A stretch of 64,000 bases of DNA from Lysobacterales bacterium 66-474 (lineage in GTDB: Bacteria > Pseudomonadota > Gammaproteobacteria > Xanthomonadales > Rhodanobacteraceae). A program made the position numbers and the translations under genes. Position 1 is the stretch's first letter. Each line of letters starts with the position of its first letter. Location of the stretch: NCBI GenBank assembly GCA_001899805.1, contig MKWP01000014.1:310001-374000 (forward strand), in the 5' to 3' direction. Shown here one piece after another: positions 32,422 to 41,969 of this stretch. The notes beneath the pieces are model-generated. The model searched no databases and had not been told where the DNA came from. It saw only the letters and a list, made by a program, of their open reading frames with translations.

Positions 32422-35400
32422 TCATGCCGCCATGGCCCTTGCCGCCAGCGTTTCCAGCAATTCGCCGGCCATGCGCAGGCGGTCGGCGGGCTCCGGCAAC
32501 TCCATCGCGATGCGCAGCTTGTCCTGGCCGTCGAGTTTGTAGACGCGCGGTTGCTTCTGGATCAGGCGGATGATGGTGGCGGGGTCGACATCGGGCTTGG
32601 CGCGGAAGGTGATGCGTCCGGCGGCGGCGCCGAGGTCGAGCTTGCGGATGCCGAGGGCGTGCGCGCGCAGCTTCAGCGAGGCGATCGCGAACAGGTTCTT
32701 CGTCGCCTGCGGCAGCAAGCCGAAGCGGTCGATCATCTCGACCTGCAGGTCGCGCAACCCTTCGTCTTCGGTCGCGCTGGCGATGCGCTTGTACAGCGTC
32801 AGGCGCGCGTGCACGTCGGGCAGGTAGTCGTCCGGGATCAGCGCGGGCAAGTGCAGCTCGATCTCGGTGCCGGTGTCGCCGCCGAGGTCGAAGTCAGGCA
32901 CCTTGCCGGAGCGCAACGCGCGTACCGCGCGTTCCAGCAAGTCGTTGTACAACGCGAAGCCGATCGCCTCGATCTGGCCGGATTGCGCTTCGCCGAGCAA
33001 CTCGCCGGCGCCGCGGATTTCCATGTCGTGGGTGGCGAGCGTGAAACCGGCGCCGAGTTCCTCCAGCGACTCCAGTGCGGCGAGGCGTTTTTCGGCATCC
33101 GCGGTGATGGCATTCCTGTCGGGAACGATCAGGTACGCGTAGGCGCGGTGGTGCGAGCGGCCGACGCGCCCGCGCAACTGATGCAACTGCGCGAGCCCGA
33201 AGCGATCGGCGCGGTCGATCACGATGGTGTTGGCGGTCGGCACGTCGATGCCGGATTCGATGATGGTGGTGCACACCAGCACGTTGAAGCGCTGGCGGTG
33301 GAAATCCAGCATCGCCTGTTCCAGTTCGTGCGCCGACATCTGGCCGTGCGCGACGCGGATGCGCGCATCCGGCACCAGCTCCCCGAGTTCGCGCGCGACG
33401 CGCTGGATGCTGTCGATGGAATTGTGCAGGAAATACACCTGGCCGCCGCGCGCCAGTTCGCGCTGGAAGGCTTCGCGGACCAACGCAGGATCGTATTGCG
33501 CGACCAGGGTTTTCACCGCCATGCGTGCTGCCGGCGGCGTCGCGATGATCGAAAGGTCGCGCATGCCGCTCATGGCCATGTTGAGGGTGCGCGGAATCGG
33601 CGTCGCGGTGAGCGTGAGCAGGTCCACTTCGGCACGCAGTTTCTTCAACTGTTCCTTGTGGCGCACGCCGAAGCGGTGTTCCTCGTCCACGATCACGAGG
33701 CCGAGGTCCTTGAATTTCACGTCCGGTTGCAGCAGCTTGTGGGTGCCGACCACGATGTCGAGCTTGCCGTCGGCGAGCCGCTTCAACGCATCGTCCGCGT
33801 CCTTTTTCGCGCGGAAGCGCGACAGCAGTTCCACCCGTATCGGAAAATCCGCCAGCCGGTCGCGGAAATTGTCGTAGTGCTGCTGGGCGAGCAGGGTGGT
33901 CGGCACCAGCACCGCGACCTGCTTGCCGGCGCTGGCCGCGGCGACCGCGGCGCGCAACGCGACCTCGGTCTTGCCGAAGCCGACATCGCCGCAGACCACG
34001 CGGTCCATCGGCTGCCTTGCTTCGAGGTCGGCCAGCACCGCATCGATCGCGGCCTGCTGGTCGGGGGTTTCCTCGAACGGGAAGCCTTCCGCGAAACGCG
34101 CCAGCATGCTGCGGTCGATGTCGATGGCGTTGCCCTGGCGCGCCGCGCGTTGCGCGTGGATCGCCAGCAGTTCGGCGGCGACGTCGCGGACTTTCCCGGC
34201 GGCCTTGCGCTTGGCGCGTTCCCAACTTTCGCCGCCGAGTGAATGCAGCGGCGCGTGTTCGTCGTCGGCGCCGCTGTAGCGGCTGACCAGCGCGAGTTGC
34301 GCGACCGGCACGTACAGCTTGTCGCCGCGTGCGTATTCGATGGCGAGGAATTCGCCGGGCATGCCGCCGACATCCAGCGCGACCAGGCCCAGGTAACGGC
34401 CGACGCCGTGGTCGACGTGCACGATCGGCGCGCCGATCTCGAGTTCGGAAAGATCGCGCAGGATGGCTTCGGGATCGCGCTCGGCGACGCGGCGGCGCTG
34501 GCGTTCGCTGCGTGCGCGTTCACCCGCGAGTTCGCGCTCGGTGAAGACCGCGATGGGCGGTTGCGTCAGGGTGAATCCGCGCTCCAGCGGTGCGCTGGTG
34601 ATGGACAGCGGTCCCCCTTTGCCGAGGAACGCCGGCCAGCCGTCGACGATTTGCGGCTGCATCTCGACCGCACTCAATTGTTCCAGCAAAGCCTCGCGGC
34701 GGCCGGGTGAATCGGCGGCGATCAGCACGCGCGTGCCGGGATGCGATTCCAGCCAGCCGCGCAGGCGCGCGGCAGAACCGCCGGCCTGGGGGCCGCCCGC
34801 CGAAAAGTCGGGCGCCGCCTGGGTGCCGGTATCCACGGCGCGGGGATCGTCGGGCGCGACGATGTCGATGCGCAGCACGTTGTTCAGGCGTTCGCGCAAT
34901 GATTGCGGCGGCAGGTACAACTCCATCGGCGGCAGCACCGGCCGTTCGATGTCGTGTGCGCGCTGGTCGTAACGGGCTTCGGTTTGTTTCCAGAAGGGTT
35001 CCGCGGCTTCGAGCGCACCGCGCCCGAGCACGAACAGCGCGTCGTCGCCGAGATAGTCGAACAGGCTCTCGGTGGCGTCGAAAAACAACGGCAGGTAATA
35101 CTCGATGCCGCTCGGGGTCACGCCCTGCTTCATGTCCTGGTAGAGCGGGCAGCGCCGCACGTCGATCGGAAAGCGCTCGCGCAACCGATCGCGGAACGCG
35201 CGCATGGCTTCGTCGGTGAGCGGGAATTCGCGTGCGGGCAGCAGTTTCACCGCATCGACCTGGTGCAGCGAACGCTGGGTTTCCGGATCGAAGGCGCGGA
35301 TGGATTCGATCGCGTCGTCGAACAGCTCGATGCGGTAGGGTTCGGACGCACCCATCGGGAAGACGTCGAGCAACGCGCCGCGCACGGCGAACTCGCCGTG

Positions 35401-35883
35401 TTCGCCGACCTGCGGAACATGCCGGTAGCCGCAGGTTTCGAGGCGGCGCTGCTCGTCCGCCAGGTCGAGCTGCTGGCCGCGCGCGACGGCCAGCCCGCTG
35501 CCCGCGATGTGCGAGCGCGGCGCCAGGCGTTGCATCAACGTGGCGACCGGCACCACCAGCACCCCCTTGCGGGTGGCGGGCAGGCGGTACAAGGTATCGA
35601 TGCGTTGCGACACCAGTTGCGGATGCGGCGCGAACAAATCGTAGGGCAGGGTTTCCCAATCCGGAAAGTGCAGGACCGGCAAGCCGTCGGCGAACACGCC
35701 CAGTTCGTCTTCCAGCGTGCGCGCCGCACGGCTGTCGGCGGTGACCGCGACGATCACGCCATCGCGCTGGCGCGCCGCTTCGCACAACAGCAGCGCCAGC
35801 GACGACCCCGCGGGTTCGCGCCAGTCGCGTTGCTGGCCGGGACTGCGCGGCAACGCGGGAATCGGGATGTCGGTTTCGGGCAT
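32422..35883 (-). CDS. mfd: transcription-repair coupling factor Mfd
   Basis: 1153 residues from ATG 35883, close to E. coli Mfd (1148). Mfd releases stalled RNA polymerase and recruits UvrA. The order is a UvrB-like N-terminal module (FPDWETLPYDLFAPH), the RNA polymerase interaction domain (HVDHGVGRYLGLVAL at about 530) and the RecG-like translocase. The translocase shows CGDVGFGKTEVALRAA (Walker A), DEEH, LTATPIPRT and the TRG region HQLRGRVGRSHHRAYAYL. A C-terminal autoinhibitory domain closes it. No motif is missing. The upstream region 35884-35978 holds no other gene. Confidence 0.97.
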   Translation of the reverse strand: MPETDIPIPALPRSPGQQRDWREPAGSSLALLLCEAARQRDGVIVAVTADSRAARTLEDELGVFADGLPVLHFPDWETLPYDLFAPHPQLVSQRIDTLYRLPATRKGVLVVPVATLMQRLAPRSHIAGSGLAVARGQQLDLADEQRRLETCGYRHVPQVGEHGEFAVRGALLDVFPMGASEPYRIELFDDAIESIRAFDPETQRSLHQVDAVKLLPAREFPLTDEAMRAFRDRLRERFPIDVRRCPLYQDMKQGVTPSGIEYYLPLFFDATESLFDYLGDDALFVLGRGALEAAEPFWKQTEARYDQRAHDIERPVLPPMELYLPPQSLRERLNNVLRIDIVAPDDPRAVDTGTQAAPDFSAGGPQAGGSAARLRGWLESHPGTRVLIAADSPGRREALLEQLSAVEMQPQIVDGWPAFLGKGGPLSITSAPLERGFTLTQPPIAVFTERELAGERARSERQRRRVAERDPEAILRDLSELEIGAPIVHVDHGVGRYLGLVALDVGGMPGEFLAIEYARGDKLYVPVAQLALVSRYSGADDEHAPLHSLGGESWERAKRKAAGKVRDVAAELLAIHAQRAARQGNAIDIDRSMLARFAEGFPFEETPDQQAAIDAVLADLEARQPMDRVVCGDVGFGKTEVALRAAVAAASAGKQVAVLVPTTLLAQQHYDNFRDRLADFPIRVELLSRFRAKKDADDALKRLADGKLDIVVGTHKLLQPDVKFKDLGLVIVDEEHRFGVRHKEQLKKLRAEVDLLTLTATPIPRTLNMAMSGMRDLSIIATPPAARMAVKTLVAQYDPALVREAFQRELARGGQVYFLHNSIDSIQRVARELGELVPDARIRVAHGQMSAHELEQAMLDFHRQRFNVLVCTTIIESGIDVPTANTIVIDRADRFGLAQLHQLRGRVGRSHHRAYAYLIVPDRNAITADAEKRLAALESLEELGAGFTLATHDMEIRGAGELLGEAQSGQIEAIGFALYNDLLERAVRALRSGKVPDFDLGGDTGTEIELHLPALIPDDYLPDVHARLTLYKRIASATEDEGLRDLQVEMIDRFGLLPQATKNLFAIASLKLRAHALGIRKLDLGAAAGRITFRAKPDVDPATIIRLIQKQPRVYKLDGQDKLRIAMELPEPADRLRMAGELLETLAARAMAA

Positions 35884-35978
35884 GGGCGTCGATCGTGCAA
35901 TACAGGACACTGCCGGGGCCACGTGTCGCGGCGCCAGCAGACGATGCAAACCGCAATTTTAGCAGCCGGCGCGCGCGT

Positions 35979-36491
35979 TCAAGGCGTGAAGGTCACGCGG
36001 CGGATGGCCGGGTCGTCCGGGTCGGGCGCAATCGTGGCGCCGAGATCGCGGCAGAGTTCCAGCATGCGGTCGTTGTCGGCGCGGACGCTGCCGTGCAAGG
36101 CCGCGAGGCCGCGCCGCTTCGCTTCCCCAAGCAGACGCTGCATCAAGAGCCATCCAATGCCGTGCCCCGAGACCGCCTTGCCCACGATCAGGCCGAATTC
36201 GGCCTCGCGTGCCCCGGCGTGGGCCGCATGCAGATCCGCCACCGCACGAATCTCGCCCCGGTCGTCGATCACGAATGCCGCATCGCGCGCCGGGTCGAGG
36301 CCGCGTACCTGCGCCTGCACCGAGGCCGGCAATTCGCGCGAGCGGTAGAAGAACCGGTATTCGATTTCCTCGGGCGTGAGTCTAAGGAACGCGCGGCGCA
36401 AGGCTTCGAGGTCATCCGCCCGCAATGCCCGCAGTGTGAAGGTGCGGCCGTCTTCGAGCCGGATGGTCTGGCCAATGTCGGTGTTGGTCAT
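35979..36491 (-). CDS. GNAT family N-acetyltransferase
   Basis: 170 residues from ATG 36491; an ATG at 36512 is also possible and neither has a clear ribosome site. RLEDGRTFTLRALRADDLEALRRAF begins the fold. EEIEYRFFYRSREL is typical of the Pat-like acetyltransferases related to the Acs regulator. AEFGLIVGKAVSGHGIGWLLMQRLL includes the acetyl-CoA loop, followed by LHGSVRADNDRMLELCRDLG. It may acetylate a protein lysine, inferred from that resemblance. Confidence 0.85.
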   Translation of the reverse strand: MTNTDIGQTIRLEDGRTFTLRALRADDLEALRRAFLRLTPEEIEYRFFYRSRELPASVQAQVRGLDPARDAAFVIDDRGEIRAVADLHAAHAGAREAEFGLIVGKAVSGHGIGWLLMQRLLGEAKRRGLAALHGSVRADNDRMLELCRDLGATIAPDPDDPAIRRVTFTP

Positions 36492-36572
36492 GATGAAGCC
36501 GACCGGCGGCATCCAGGGAGACGCCGCAGAACCGTCGCAAGCTGCCGAGCGCAGCAGGTTGTGCGGCGTTTC

Positions 36573-37088
36573 CTAATGTATCCAGCCGCCCACGCCGACA
36601 CCGATGCTGACATTGGGATGGCCCTGGCGCATTTCATCGGCAGTCCAGCGGTGCATCGCCTCGCTGTGTACCAGCGCGAACGTGTAGTCGGCCTGTCCCA
36701 CCTCGCCGCTGCGCGCTCCATCCAGCGTGCCGCGCAGCGTGACCAGGGAGCCCTGCGGATAATTCATGGGCTCCGCGAACCCCGGCACGATGGCGATGAA
36801 GCGGCCGGTTGCCGGTTCCTTGAGGCGTGGCCGCTGCGACGAGTCGAGCGGATAGGCGAGGACCTCGATTTCACTGTGGTCGGTGAAGTTGTGCACGGCG
36901 ATCACGCTGCCGCCCCAGACGACTTGCAGGTTCCGGAAATTCGCGGGCGAAGTCGCGACCTGTTGTGGTGTCGCCGTCACCGCAGACGGCCCGGTCTTGT
37001 AGATCGGCGCCGGCGCGCAGGCCGCGAGCAGCGCGGCGAGGGCGAATGCGGGCAGCAGTCGGAACACGAAACGGCGGGTTGCGTGCAT
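36573..37088 (-). CDS. slp: Slp family outer membrane lipoprotein
   Basis: 171 residues. The lipobox LLAAC ends at Cys 24, so it is lipid-anchored; the next residue is Ala, consistent with outer-membrane sorting. The Slp core shows ANFRNLQVVWGGSVIAVHNF, EIEVLAYPLDSSQRP and GRFIAIVPGFAEPMNYPQGSLVT, a beta-rich OB-like pattern. E. coli Slp is a starvation and acid-stress lipoprotein of unclear function. It lies between rlmJ and a GNAT gene on the same strand. Confidence 0.92.
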   Translation of the reverse strand: MHATRRFVFRLLPAFALAALLAACAPAPIYKTGPSAVTATPQQVATSPANFRNLQVVWGGSVIAVHNFTDHSEIEVLAYPLDSSQRPRLKEPATGRFIAIVPGFAEPMNYPQGSLVTLRGTLDGARSGEVGQADYTFALVHSEAMHRWTADEMRQGHPNVSIGVGVGGWIH

Positions 37089-37163
37089 GGCCAAGGCCTC
37101 CGGCGCGAAGCGACGCCGCAAGGATACCGAAAAACCGGAGGCGCGGAATGTCGGCTGCGTCGC

Positions 37164-38006
37164 TTATTCACCCCGCAGCCGGCGCAAGTGGCCTTCCGCG
37201 CGAGCGGACTGCGCGAGCATGTCGCGCAGCGCCGGCAGCATCGCGGCCAGCACGCCGTCGAGCTTCCACGGCGGATTGGCGACCAGCATGCCGCAGCCGT
37301 TGAGGCGCAGCGGGGAATCGTCGGGCTGCACCATCAGTTCCGCGACGACCACTGCGTCGAAAGGCCCTTCCGACATGCGGCGATGGAAGGGCGCGACCGC
37401 CCGCCGCGATTTGATCGGGTACCACACCGCGTACACGCCGTTCGGCCAGCGCGCGCGGGCCTGCGCGAGCGCGGCCTCGATCACGGCAAATTCGGCCTCC
37501 TGCGCCTCGAACGGCGGATCGATCAGCACCATTCCGCGCCTTTCCGCCGGCGGCAGCAGCGCGTTCAGGGCGGCATAGCCGTCCCGCCGGTGCACGTGCG
37601 CGCGTGGATCGTCGCGAAACAGCGTGCGCAACGCGGCGGCTTCGTCGTCCTGCGTTTCGCAAAGGACCAGGCGGTCGTTTGCGCGCGACGCCTGTGCCGC
37701 AAGCCATGGCGAGCCGGGATAGACGCGCGGCGTGCCATCGGGATTGCACGCACGGATCGCATCGAGATAGCGGCGCAGCGATTTCGGCGGATCCGGTGCG
37801 TCGAACAACCGTCCTATGCCGGCGCGCCATTCGCCGGTTTTCAGCGCCTCGGCATCGTCGAGCCGGTAGCTGCCGCGCCCTGCATGGGTGTCGAAATAGC
37901 ACAGCGGCTTGTCCTTCGCCGTCAAGGCATCGAGCAACGCCAGCAGGATCGCGTGCTTGAACACGTCCGCGAAATTGCCGGCATGGAAGGCGTGGCGGTA
38001 GTTCAT
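37164..38006 (-). CDS. rlmJ: 23S rRNA (adenine-2030-N6)-methyltransferase RlmJ
   Basis: 280 residues, as in E. coli. It starts MNYRHAFHAGNFADVFKH, the family signature. The SAM-binding part has CYFDTHAGRGSYRLDD, and the catalytic motif is LIDPPFE at about 164-170. WYPIKSRRAVAPFHRR and NGCGMLVANPPWKLD close the fold. It methylates A2030 of 23S rRNA. Confidence 0.96.
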   Translation of the reverse strand: MNYRHAFHAGNFADVFKHAILLALLDALTAKDKPLCYFDTHAGRGSYRLDDAEALKTGEWRAGIGRLFDAPDPPKSLRRYLDAIRACNPDGTPRVYPGSPWLAAQASRANDRLVLCETQDDEAAALRTLFRDDPRAHVHRRDGYAALNALLPPAERRGMVLIDPPFEAQEAEFAVIEAALAQARARWPNGVYAVWYPIKSRRAVAPFHRRMSEGPFDAVVVAELMVQPDDSPLRLNGCGMLVANPPWKLDGVLAAMLPALRDMLAQSARAEGHLRRLRGE

Positions 38007-38071
38007 CGAAAGGCGTCCGTGGACCCCGGAGTATAGACAGCGCGCAAACCCGCGCGGAGCCTGCTCCAGGG

Positions 38072-38100
38072 TTGTGCGGGCCGGCGGCGATGGCTAGTCT
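38072..38100 (+). promoter_or_regulatory. possible promoter of copA
   Basis: TTGTGC (38072-38077) and TAGTCT (38095-38100) are separated by 17 bases, about 75 bases before the copA ATG. There is no convincing CueR or CopR box, so regulation by copper cannot be read from the sequence. Confidence 0.35.
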
Positions 38101-38174
38101 GCCCGGACACGCGCCAGTGACGTGGCAAACGCGCTGCGCGCGCGATGATGGTGCGGGGACCGCGGGTGCGCTGC

Positions 38175-39938
38175 ATGAATCGAAAACCTTTCCACGCCGG
38201 GAACGGATTGCCCACCCTGTCGCGCCGCCGCTTCGTGCAGGGGCTGGCGCTGGGCGGAAGCGCCGCGCTGCTCGGCGGGTTCATCAAGCCTGCATGGGCA
38301 TTGCAAAGCCTGGGCGAGCCGGGTGCCCTGGCCGGCACCGACTTTGCGCTGGAGATCGGCGAAATACCGGTGAACTTCACCGGCAGGGCGCGCCACGCGA
38401 CCACGGTCAACGGCTCGCTGCCCGGACCCTTGCTGCGTTGGCGCGAGGGCACCACCGTCACCCTGCGCGTCAGCAACCGGTTGCGCGTGCCGACCTCGAT
38501 CCACTGGCACGGCATTCTCTTGCCGTTCGACATGGATGGCGTGCCGGGCATCAGTTTTCCCGGCATCGCGCCGGGCGAAACCTTCGTGTATCGCTTTCCG
38601 GTGCGACAGAGTGGCACCTACTGGTACCACGCGCATTCCGGATTCGAGGAGCAGACCGGACTGTACGGCGCGTTGGTGATCGATCCGGCGCGACCAGACC
38701 GCATTGGTGCCGAGCGTGACTACGTGGTGATGCTGAACGACTGGACCGACGAGGATCCGGCGGCGATCTTCGCGCACCTCAAGAAGCAAAGCGATTACTA
38801 CAACCGCGGCGAACTGACCGCGCGGGATTTTTTCGATGACGTGTCGCGCGTGGGCCTGAAGCGGGCGTTGGCCGAACGCAAGATGTGGAACCAGATGCGG
38901 ATGAGTCCGCGCGATCTCGTCGACGTCACCGGCGCGACCTACACCTATCTGATGAACGGCACCACGCCCGCCGGCAACTGGACCGGCCTGTTCAAACCGG
39001 GCGAGCGGGTACGCCTGCGTTTCATCAACGGCTCTTCGAACAGTTTCTTCGATGTGCGGATTCCCGGCTTGAAGCTCGGCGTGGTCGCGGCCGACGGACA
39101 GGATGTCGAGCCGGTCGAGGTGGACGAGTTCCGGATCGCGACGGCTGAGGTCTACGACGTGATCGTGCGACCGCAGGAAGATCGCGCCTTCACGATCTTC
39201 GCGCAATCGATGAGCCGCGACGGTTATGCGCGCGGCACCCTGGCGCCGCGACCGGGAATGGAAGCCGAGGTGCCGCGGCTCGATCCGCTGCCGCTGCTGT
39301 CGATGGCCGACATGATGGGTGCGATGGACCACGACACCCATGCGATGCCGGGCATGGATCACGGTTCGATGCCGGGCATGGACATGGGCGGCCACGGCGG
39401 CATGCGCGAGGTGCCCGAAGTACATCACGCCCGCACCGAGTACCACAACCCCAACGTCGACATGCGCGTCGACATGCCGCGTACCAACCTCGACGACCCC
39501 GGCGTCGGCTTGCGCGACAACGGTCGCCGCGTGCTGACCTATGCCGACTTGCACACGATCGGAGGCTCGCTGTATCCGCAGCCGGTAACGCGCGAGATCG
39601 AGCTGCACCTGACCGGCAACATGCACCGCTTCACCTGGGGATTCGATGGCCTGAAGTTCTCCCAGGCCAAACCCGTCCATTTCCGCTACGGCGAGCACCT
39701 GAGGATCGTCCTCGTCAACGACACCATGATGACCCACCCGATCCACCTGCACGGGATGTGGAGCGAGCTGGAGTCGCCGGACCAGGAATTCCAGGTGCGC
39801 AAGCACACCGTCAGCGTGCAGCCTGCGCAACGCATCACCTATCGCGTGAAGGCCGACGCCTTGGGACGCTGGGCCTGGCACTGCCACCTGCTGTATCACA
39901 TGGAAGCGGGCATGTTCCGCGAAGTGGTGGTGTCGTGA
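38175..39938 (+). CDS. copA: copper resistance multicopper oxidase CopA
   Basis: 587 residues from ATG 38175; ATG 38145 is also in frame. A Tat signal is present (SRRRFVQGLALGG at about 16-28), so it is exported folded. Copper sites: IHWHG, WYHAHSG, HPIHLHG and HCHLLYHMEAGM give the trinuclear and type 1 ligands. A Met/His-rich insert MDHDTHAMPGMDHGSMPGM at about 392-410 is the CopA-type copper-binding region. It oxidises or sequesters periplasmic Cu(I). Its stop overlaps the copB GTG start. Confidence 0.96.
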   Translation: MNRKPFHAGNGLPTLSRRRFVQGLALGGSAALLGGFIKPAWALQSLGEPGALAGTDFALEIGEIPVNFTGRARHATTVNGSLPGPLLRWREGTTVTLRVSNRLRVPTSIHWHGILLPFDMDGVPGISFPGIAPGETFVYRFPVRQSGTYWYHAHSGFEEQTGLYGALVIDPARPDRIGAERDYVVMLNDWTDEDPAAIFAHLKKQSDYYNRGELTARDFFDDVSRVGLKRALAERKMWNQMRMSPRDLVDVTGATYTYLMNGTTPAGNWTGLFKPGERVRLRFINGSSNSFFDVRIPGLKLGVVAADGQDVEPVEVDEFRIATAEVYDVIVRPQEDRAFTIFAQSMSRDGYARGTLAPRPGMEAEVPRLDPLPLLSMADMMGAMDHDTHAMPGMDHGSMPGMDMGGHGGMREVPEVHHARTEYHNPNVDMRVDMPRTNLDDPGVGLRDNGRRVLTYADLHTIGGSLYPQPVTREIELHLTGNMHRFTWGFDGLKFSQAKPVHFRYGEHLRIVLVNDTMMTHPIHLHGMWSELESPDQEFQVRKHTVSVQPAQRITYRVKADALGRWAWHCHLLYHMEAGMFREVVVS

Positions 39939-40759
39939 GGAAGTTTCCGCGCAGGCTCGCGGCGACGGCGGCTGCGCTGCTGGTGGCAGCGCCCGCGTGC
40001 GCGCAAGATGCCTTGCAAGGCGCGGACCATCACGCGATGCCGATGCCGGATGTTTCCGCGCAACCGCGCAGCGCGGATTACTCTGACGGCACCGGCTACG
40101 CGACCGTGGCCGGCATGGACATGCGCGACGATGCGCCGCTCGGCATGCTGCGGTTCGATCGGCTGGAATATTTCGACGGCCGCGACAGCCGCGGCGAGGC
40201 CTTCGATGCGCAGGCGTGGTACGGCAATGACGAAAACAGGTTGTGGCTGAAGGCCGAGGGCGAAACCGCATCGGGGCGCCTGCAGGATTTGCGCGTGGAG
40301 GCGCTGTGGGATCGTCCGGTCAGCGCGTTCTGGGACATGCAGGCGGGCGAGCGCCACGATGCCGGCATCGGGCCCGGTCGCGACTGGGCGGCGTTCGGCA
40401 TCCAGGGCCTCGCGCCGTACTGGTTCGAACTGCAGGCCACCGTCTATGTCGGACCGTCGGGGCGCACGGCACTGCGTTTCGACGCGGAATACGAGTTGCT
40501 GCTGACGCAGCGATTGATCCTGCAGCCGCGCTTCGAAGCCAACCTGTACGGCCGTGGCGATCCGCTGCGCGGCATCGGCTCGGGCCTGTCCGACGCGGCG
40601 TTGGGCCTGCGCCTGCGTTACGAAATCACGCGCCGGTTCGCGCCGTACCTCGGCGTCGAATTCGAGCGCCGGTTCGGCGAAACCGCCACGCTGGCGCGCT
40701 CGAGCGGCGAACCCGCCTTCGATTCGCGCATCGTGGTCGGCCTGCGTTTCTGGTTCTGA
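39935..40759 (+). CDS. copB: copper resistance outer membrane protein CopB
   Basis: 274 residues from GTG 39935, overlapping the copA stop by GTGA. A signal peptide (about 1-24) precedes a short region with HHAMPMPD and AGMDMRDD, a reduced Met/His copper motif. The CopB barrel follows with FDRLEYFDGRDSRGEAFDAQAWYGNDENRLWLKAEGE read across about 70-106 and ends in RIVVGLRFWF, a typical C-terminal barrel strand. It probably binds or passes copper at the outer membrane. Confidence 0.95.
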   Translation: MRKFPRRLAATAAALLVAAPACAQDALQGADHHAMPMPDVSAQPRSADYSDGTGYATVAGMDMRDDAPLGMLRFDRLEYFDGRDSRGEAFDAQAWYGNDENRLWLKAEGETASGRLQDLRVEALWDRPVSAFWDMQAGERHDAGIGPGRDWAAFGIQGLAPYWFELQATVYVGPSGRTALRFDAEYELLLTQRLILQPRFEANLYGRGDPLRGIGSGLSDAALGLRLRYEITRRFAPYLGVEFERRFGETATLARSSGEPAFDSRIVVGLRFWF

Positions 40760-40785
40760 TCGCCCCGTGCGCGTAGCATGGCCGG

Positions 40786-41013
40786 ATGGCCGCGCACGCA
40801 AACAGGATAATCCTGCGATCGACGGTCACCTGTCCGCATTGCGGACACCGCAGCATGGAAACCATGCCCGAGAACGCCTGCGTGTTTTTCCACGAATGCA
40901 AGGGTTGCGGCGCGATGTTGCGTCCGAAGGCCGGCGACTGTTGCGTGTTCTGTTCGTACGGGGATGTGCCGTGTCCGCCGGTGCAGGGGCAACAGCGCTG
41001 TTGCGATCGCTGA
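40786..41013 (+). CDS. 75-residue Cys-rich GDCCVFCSYG protein
   Basis: Cys pairs CPHC (16-19) and CKGC (38-41) form a probable zinc ribbon. GDCCVFCSYGDVPCPP (50-65) is a compact signature of a small widespread protein found near metal-resistance genes, and the end has QRCCDR. It lies 26 bases after copB on the same strand and is probably part of the copper set. It could be a metal sensor, chaperone or scavenger; no function is established. Confidence 0.82.
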   Translation: MAAHANRIILRSTVTCPHCGHRSMETMPENACVFFHECKGCGAMLRPKAGDCCVFCSYGDVPCPPVQGQQRCCDR

Positions 41014-41027
41014 CGCTTCGACGAGTT

Positions 41028-41774
41028 TCAATGCACCTCGACGTTGATGACCTTCGGATGGTCCTCGTGCCAGATCACGGGTTGCGCGCGATACAACCCG
41101 GGCAGTTCGCGTTGCAGGGCGACGACCTTGGGCGCATCGTTGATGGCGATATAAAGCGCATCGGGGTTCAGCCGCGCGTAATCCTGGTGGTACTCCTCGG
41201 CGGGGTAGAACGCCTTGAACGGCACGACCCGGGTCACGATCGGCGCGGCGTACATGTGCGCGGCGGTCAGTTGCGCGATGTATTCGCGCGCGATTTCTTG
41301 TTGCTCGGGATTGGTGTAGAAAATCACGCCGCGATACTGCGTGCCGGTGTCGGGGCCTTGCCGGTCCAGTTCGGTCGGGTTCGTCGCCACCGAGAAATAC
41401 ACGCGCAACAACTGACCGTAGCTGACCTTCGACGGGTCGTAGTCGATCTGCACGGTTTCGGCGTGGCCGGTATTGCCGAAGCTCACCTGCTCGTAGTGCG
41501 CCGTCGCGGCTGCTCCGCCGGAATAGCCGGAGGTCACGTTGGTGACGCCCGGCACGTGCTCGAACACCCACTGCAGACCCCAAAAACAGCCGCCGGCCAG
41601 GACCGCCCTGGCGTCGCCGGGGCGCGCGGCCAGCGCGGCGTCCTGCCGTGGCGCCGGCACTGCGCGGCGGGCTTGCGGATCACTGCCGGCAGCGGGCGCG
41701 CAGGCGGCGACGGACAACAGAAGCAGGAACGCCAGCAACATGCCTGCCGCCGGTTGAAGCGATCGTGTGGACAT
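41028..41774 (-). CDS. msrA: peptide-methionine (S)-S-oxide reductase, lipoprotein form
   Basis: 248 residues from ATG 41774 with CGAGGAG upstream. The N terminus has a lipoprotein signal ending LLSVAAC, so it is lipid-anchored in the envelope, unlike cytoplasmic MsrA. The catalytic motif GGCFWGLQWVFE (about 65-76) and the domain signatures SGYSGG, YEQVSFGNTGHAE and FYTNPEQQEIA are intact. It reduces methionine-S-sulphoxide. Its location next to Met-rich CopA, which is prone to oxidation, suggests repair of copper proteins in the periplasm. Confidence 0.93.
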   Translation of the reverse strand: MSTRSLQPAAGMLLAFLLLLSVAACAPAAGSDPQARRAVPAPRQDAALAARPGDARAVLAGGCFWGLQWVFEHVPGVTNVTSGYSGGAAATAHYEQVSFGNTGHAETVQIDYDPSKVSYGQLLRVYFSVATNPTELDRQGPDTGTQYRGVIFYTNPEQQEIAREYIAQLTAAHMYAAPIVTRVVPFKAFYPAEEYHQDYARLNPDALYIAINDAPKVVALQRELPGLYRAQPVIWHEDHPKVINVEVH

Positions 41775-41969
41775 GGATGCGGCTCCTCGAAACGCGATGG
41801 TCCTGCAAGACCATTCGTTTCGCGCCTGTCCAGGGTTACGGCAGGCAGCCGCGACCTTCGGGCACGGCACTCGGCTTCGCGCGCTGCCGCCCACGCGCCC
41901 GCGCACCCGCGACGGTCCGGTCTCACGGCCGGATACACCGCGCGGGCGATGGACCGCGCTGCCGCCGTG

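Noticed and set aside
38007-38174. CueR or CopR box upstream of copA
   Set aside because: No inverted repeat of the expected form or spacing; only a weak sigma-70-like promoter is visible.
41775-41969. Gap between msrA and norZ considered for an RNA gene
   Set aside because: No cloverleaf, terminator or conserved RNA motif could be drawn by eye.
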